DNA of 41,871 bases from assembly GCA_028345965.1 (NCBI GenBank), contig JAOMEP010000009.1:1-41871 (forward strand). Reading direction: 5' to 3'. A program made the translations under genes and the position numbers. The notes under the pieces are model-generated. The model saw nothing but the letters and a program-made list of their open reading frames with translations. It ran no database searches and had not been told where the DNA came from. The DNA is from Candidatus Nitrosopelagicus sp. Its GTDB lineage: Archaea > Thermoproteota > Nitrososphaeria > Nitrososphaerales > Nitrosopumilaceae. Each line of letters opens with the position of its first letter. Positions within the stretch are counted from its first letter, which is position 1. Positions 38,935 through 41,871 of the stretch are shown piece by piece.

Positions 38935-39870
38935 ATGTTAAAAGATAAGATTGAAGAACTGAAAAAGAAAAAGGATGTAGTTATTCTTGCACATAACTAT
39001 CAAATTCCTGAAGTTCAAGATGTAGCTGATTTTGTAGGGGATTCTTTAGGTCTTGCACGTCAAGCAGCAAAAACTCCTCATAAGACAATTTTATTCTGTG
39101 GTGTACATTTCATGGCTGAAACTGCAGCAATAATTAGTCCTGAAAAAAAAGTTCTCATTCCTGATACCAATGCTGGTTGTTCATTATCTGATTCAATAAA
39201 TATTAATCAATTAAAAAAATGGAAATCGGAACATCCCAATGCAATTGCAGTTGGTTATGTTAATACCACTGCTGAAATAAAATCTGAATTAGATTATTGT
39301 TGTACATCCTCAAATGCAGTAAATGTTGTTAAAGCAATTCCTGAAGAAAAAGAAATTTTATTCTTACCTGATATGTTCTTAGGATCTTATGTTGCAAAAA
39401 TGACTGGAAGAAAAAATATGTTAATTTGGGCAGGAGAATGTCATGTACATGCAGGCATTACACCTGCTCATGTTAAAGAAAAATTAAATTCTCTTGCTAA
39501 TGCAGAATTCCTAATCCATCCTGAATGTAGCTGCACTACTCCTATGATGTATGATGTTGCAAATGGAAGCTACAAATCGAATCAAGTACAAATCCTATCT
39601 ACTGAAGGAATGATGAATCATGTGAAAAATTCAAAATCTAATGAATTTGTAGTTGCAACCGAAACTGGAATCTTGTATAGAATGAAACAACAAAATCCTG
39701 ATAAAAAATTTATCCCTGCATCAGAAAAAGCAGAATGTGAATATATGAAAATGATTACGCTAGAGAAAGTCTATAATTCTCTATTAAATGAGGAAAATGT
39801 AGTTACTGTTCCAAAAGAAACTGCTGATAAGGCACGACTTGCAATTGAACGAATGCTTGCAATAAGTTAA
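38935..39870 (+). CDS. nadA: Quinolinate synthase
   Basis: 311 residues. [4Fe-4S] enzyme condensing iminoaspartate with dihydroxyacetone phosphate to quinolinate. Starts with VVILAHNYQIPEVQDVADFVGDS, the substrate region. Three cluster cysteines are in place: C82 (NAGCSLSD), the Cys of AGECHVHAGI and the Cys of EKAECEYM; HPECSCTT is another conserved segment. Length is normal for archaeal NadA. Its substrate comes from NadX, coded at 23532, and its product goes to the convergent nadC; the two stop codons overlap (TTAA). Confidence 0.97.
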   Translation: MLKDKIEELKKKKDVVILAHNYQIPEVQDVADFVGDSLGLARQAAKTPHKTILFCGVHFMAETAAIISPEKKVLIPDTNAGCSLSDSININQLKKWKSEHPNAIAVGYVNTTAEIKSELDYCCTSSNAVNVVKAIPEEKEILFLPDMFLGSYVAKMTGRKNMLIWAGECHVHAGITPAHVKEKLNSLANAEFLIHPECSCTTPMMYDVANGSYKSNQVQILSTEGMMNHVKNSKSNEFVVATETGILYRMKQQNPDKKFIPASEKAECEYMKMITLEKVYNSLLNEENVVTVPKETADKARLAIERMLAIS

Positions 39871-40694
39871 GAAATTTCTAAACTCAAATCTATACCATTA
39901 ACTGAATTAGTAATACTTCCTACCGAAATCATATCAACATTTGTTTTTGCATATCTTGAAATGTTTTTTGAATTTATTCGTCCTGATGCCTCTAAAACAA
40001 CTTTATTTCTTAGTTTTAATTCGGTTAATTTCTTTACTGTTTTTTTAATTTTTTCTGGAGAAAAATTATCCAGCATCACGATATCTGCACCCATTTTTGC
40101 ACACAAAATTGCATCTTTTTCTGTTTCAACTTCAATCTCAATTTTACCTCTTGTTTTTTTTGCTTTTCTCAAAATATCTTCAATTGATTTCTCAACTGCC
40201 AAGTGATTATCTTTAATCATGATCATCTCGTTGAGAGTCATTCTATGTTTTTCACCGCCACCAATTTTTACTGCTTCTTTATCAAAAAATCTTAAACCTG
40301 GAACTGTCTTTCGTGTGGCAAAAACCTTGGATTTTGAGCCTACTGATTTAATCTGTTTTTTAAGATTGTTTGTTTGTGTTGCAATCCCACACATTCTTGA
40401 TAGAAGATTTAGTGCGGTTCTTTCACATGTTAAAATGTCTCCTGCATTACCTTTTATTTCTAAAATAGTTTGATTCGCTTTTGCAATTTTTCCATCTTTT
40501 TTGTAAATTTTAGTTTTACATTTTTTTAATGAAAAAATTTCTTTAGCATACTTTGTACCTGCAACAATTGTTTCTTCTCTTGTAATTATTTTTGCAACAA
40601 TTTTTTTCTTTTTTAATAATTTACTTGTTATGTCGCCATTTCCAACATCTTCATCTAAAAATCGTTTTAATTCTCTTTTTGGAGAATATTTCAA
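39867..40694 (-). CDS. nadC: Nicotinate-nucleotide pyrophosphorylase (quinolinate phosphoribosyltransferase)
   Basis: 275 residues. Converts quinolinate and PRPP to nicotinate mononucleotide. Conserved: LDEDVGNGDITS, LTCERTALNLLSRMCGIAT, ATRKTVPGLRFFDKEAVKIGGGEKHRMTL, IMIKDNHL, VETEKDA, and VLEASGRINSKNI followed by VDMISVGSITNSV. It sits 1 bp after spt4 on the same strand and so is probably transcribed with rpo7 and spt4, not with nadA. Confidence 0.97.
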   Translation of the reverse strand: MKYSPKRELKRFLDEDVGNGDITSKLLKKKKIVAKIITREETIVAGTKYAKEIFSLKKCKTKIYKKDGKIAKANQTILEIKGNAGDILTCERTALNLLSRMCGIATQTNNLKKQIKSVGSKSKVFATRKTVPGLRFFDKEAVKIGGGEKHRMTLNEMIMIKDNHLAVEKSIEDILRKAKKTRGKIEIEVETEKDAILCAKMGADIVMLDNFSPEKIKKTVKKLTELKLRNKVVLEASGRINSKNISRYAKTNVDMISVGSITNSVNGIDLSLEIS

Positions 40695-40695
40695 T

Positions 40696-40884
40696 TTAAG
40701 TTACCTTTAATGCGTATTTGCCTGGTTTACTAATTCCTAATGTATTAGCAATTTTTGAGTTAGTTGGTTTGACAACTAGAACTATTCCGTTCCAATCTGG
40801 TGAAAGGTCTGTTGATTTACATACTGGACAAACTTTTGCCACTGTTACACATCTGCATTCTCTACAAGCTAATTCTTTTGCCAA
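40696..40884 (-). CDS. spt4: Transcription elongation factor Spt4 (RpoE2)
   Basis: 62 residues. Partner of Spt5; keeps the RNA polymerase clamp closed. The zinc ribbon is C7-x2-C10 and C19-x2-C22 (ACREC, KVCPVC), followed by SPDWNGIVLVVKPTNSKIA and the GKYALKV end, as in archaeal Spt4. It starts one base after rpo7 ends, the arrangement common in archaea. Confidence 0.96.
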   Translation of the reverse strand: MAKELACRECRCVTVAKVCPVCKSTDLSPDWNGIVLVVKPTNSKIANTLGISKPGKYALKVT

Positions 40885-41478
40885 TTATTTTTCCTCAACA
40901 ACAACTTCTTTTGCATCAACTTCTTCACCATTCGCTTTTGCAATTTCTTCTTTAATCCATTCTTCTGTACCTAAGAATGGCTGTCTACATGTAATTCCAA
41001 TTTTTCCCATTGTGGCTGCTTTGCCTAATGAGACCGCAGTAATTCTGGTTCTTAACATGGAACCAACTTTTAATGTTCTTCCACTTTGATTTGCAATTAT
41101 CATTCCAGATGCTACGTCACTTTTCAAATAATCATCCATTACCTGTGACAAGTGTAACAATGCATCAGTTGGTCCAATTCTTACAAATGCACCAAAGTCT
41201 GTAATGTCTACAATTTCGCCTTGAACGATTTCCTGTAATTTTGGATAAAATGTTAATGCTTGAAATTCTACTCTATGGAATGTACCACCATCGCCTGGAA
41301 TCATTTTTCCCATTGGCTCTACTTTGGCATCCATTACCATTATGATGTATCCCAATTCTTGATTGATCATGCTTTCATATTTTGATTTTAAGATACTCTC
41401 TGCTGCTTTCTTCAATGTTGAACCAAATAGACTAGGTGGAATTCTTACAATATCTACTAGAGTTGAAACCGAAAACAA
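40885..41478 (-). CDS. rpo7: DNA-directed RNA polymerase subunit Rpo7 (RpoE1)
   Basis: 197 residues from TTG at 41478. Rpo7 forms the stalk with Rpo4. LVDIVRIPPSLFG is the N-terminal RNP-like domain start, QELGYIIMVMDAKV completes it, and GEIVDITDFGAFVRIGPTDALLHLSQVMDDY begins the S1 RNA-binding domain. The longer frame from TTG 41529 would add 17 residues not expected in Rpo7. An ATAAAT box near 41503-41508 lies about 27.5 bp from 41478, while nothing TATA-like suits 41529. The exact start is therefore inferred. Confidence 0.92.
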   Translation of the reverse strand: MFSVSTLVDIVRIPPSLFGSTLKKAAESILKSKYESMINQELGYIIMVMDAKVEPMGKMIPGDGGTFHRVEFQALTFYPKLQEIVQGEIVDITDFGAFVRIGPTDALLHLSQVMDDYLKSDVASGMIIANQSGRTLKVGSMLRTRITAVSLGKAATMGKIGITCRQPFLGTEEWIKEEIAKANGEEVDAKEVVVEEK

Positions 41479-41593
41479 TTGCAATTTTTTGATGGAATTT
41501 TTATTTATGAACCTTTGGATATTTTCCAAGATTTATTCAAATTATTCCAATTTTTGTCGAATGTCTGCTCCTCAGTTCACTATAATTCTCTAA

Positions 41594-41607
41594 TTAGTTC
41601 GGACTAA
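41594..41607. promoter_or_regulatory. TTAG-N6-CTAA operator candidate upstream of the Mrp/ApbC gene
   Basis: TTAGTTCGGACTAA, 5-bp arms (TTAGT/ACTAA). Its centre is 48.5 bp from the ATG at 41649, exactly the distance of the sufB element from the sufB ATG, and it ends 11 bp before the TTTAAA at 41619-41624. Confidence 0.6.
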
Positions 41608-41618
41608 GTAAAGAATAT

Positions 41619-41624
41619 TTTAAA
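41619..41624 (+). promoter_or_regulatory. TATA-like box of the Mrp/ApbC gene
   Basis: TTTAAA is centred 27.5 bp upstream of the ATG at 41649. Confidence 0.55.
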
Positions 41625-41648
41625 TGAAGAGAATGAGTAATCTGCACA

Positions 41649-41871
41649 ATGGTTGGTGTAGATCAAGTATTAGAAAAACTGGCAACAGTCGTTGATCCTG
41701 ATTTGAAAAAAGATATCGTATCAATGGGTATGATTAAGGATTTAGAATTAAACTCCGGTGATCTTAAATTCACTTTAGAACTAACCACCCCTGCTTGTCC
41801 ATTCAATGATGAGATTGAAGCTGATGTAAGAAAAGCTATTGATGACATTGATGGCATTGAAAATTTTGATT
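41649..41871 (+). CDS. Mrp/ApbC (NBP35-like) Fe-S carrier ATPase, N-terminal part only
   Basis: 74 codons remain before the window ends. MVGVDQVLEKLATVVDPDLKKDIVSMGMIKDLEL, then LELTTPACPFNDEIEADVRKAI, is the MIP18/DUF59 domain (with the conserved Cys in TPACP) that precedes the P-loop ATPase in Mrp/ApbC proteins. These carry Fe-S clusters to targets. The ATPase part is outside the window, so a stand-alone DUF59 protein cannot be excluded. It is leaderless by TATA spacing and shares an operator-like element with sufB. Confidence 0.82.
   Translation, partial: MVGVDQVLEKLATVVDPDLKKDIVSMGMIKDLELNSGDLKFTLELTTPACPFNDEIEADVRKAIDDIDGIENFD

Noticed and set aside
40718-41089. Plus-strand frame opposite spt4 and rpo7
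   Set aside because: Antisense shadow of two well conserved genes; no start context.
1-41871. Genomic island, prophage, insertion sequence, CRISPR or defence system
   Set aside because: No transposase, integrase, phage or Cas protein, no direct-repeat arrays, and composition and gene content are uniform housekeeping type.

Overview
The window is a dense, AT-rich archaeal chromosome segment that looks like a marine ammonia-oxidising thaumarchaeon (Nitrosopumilus/Nitrosarchaeum type). The evidence is the archaeal transcription proteins Rpo7 and Spt4, the archaeal shikimate route (ADH synthase, DHQ synthase II, GHMP shikimate kinase), a ThiD-ThiN fusion, a fused siroheme decarboxylase, futalosine-type menaquinone genes, a secreted protein with IPxWVKNN modules, an intron in a tRNA-Leu, and mostly leaderless promoters. 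There are no insertion sequences, phage genes, CRISPR arrays or rRNA genes.

Layout. 1-1204: end of the uroporphyrinogen III genes (cobA/SUMT, hemD). 1265-6426: an Fe-S assembly operon (sufB, sufD-like, Rieske ferredoxin, sufS, sufU, zinc-ribbon protein) without sufC. 6416-11873: pgk, PAP2 phosphatase, coiled-coil basic-tail protein, OB-fold protein, tRNA-Leu(CAA) with intron, a 40-residue zinc finger, VTT membrane protein, HD hydrolase and unknowns. 11882-15901: heme/siroheme genes (hemB, fused ahbA-ahbB, sirC, hemA). 15898-17034: a GNA1-like acetyltransferase and a sugar nucleotidyltransferase. 17091-19749: divergent thiDN and thiC. 19732-31479: nearly the whole aromatic amino acid pathway on the minus strand, interrupted by plus-strand nadX and a secreted propeller-like protein. 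31584-34135: mqnC and a UbiD decarboxylase. 34231-37423: two small metal-binding proteins and two paralogous low-complexity proteins flanking a flavodoxin. 37447-38824: peroxiredoxin, aquaporin, tRNA-Arg(GCG). 38935-41478: nadA convergent with nadC, which follows rpo7 and spt4. 41649-end: start of an Mrp/ApbC Fe-S carrier.

How the genes work together. The hem, cob and ahb genes point to tetrapyrrole synthesis through siroheme. NadX, NadA and NadC make NAD from aspartate. The shikimate block runs from ADH synthase to prephenate dehydrogenase. MqnC and UbiD serve menaquinone.

Regulation is unusually readable. In many genes a TATA-like box is centred close to 26.5 bp upstream of the start codon, which indicates leaderless mRNAs and helps choose starts, including several TTG starts. 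thiDN and thiC share one palindromic TTTAAA lying exactly midway between their start codons. A TTAG-N6-CTAA element lies at exactly the same distance (48.5 bp) upstream of sufB and of the Mrp-type Fe-S carrier, suggesting a common iron or Fe-S regulator. Clean inverted repeats also precede flavodoxin, aquaporin and nadX/aroC, and a hairpin covers the ribosome binding site of one of the two paralogs. The paralog pair around the flavodoxin is the best candidate for an undescribed protein system.
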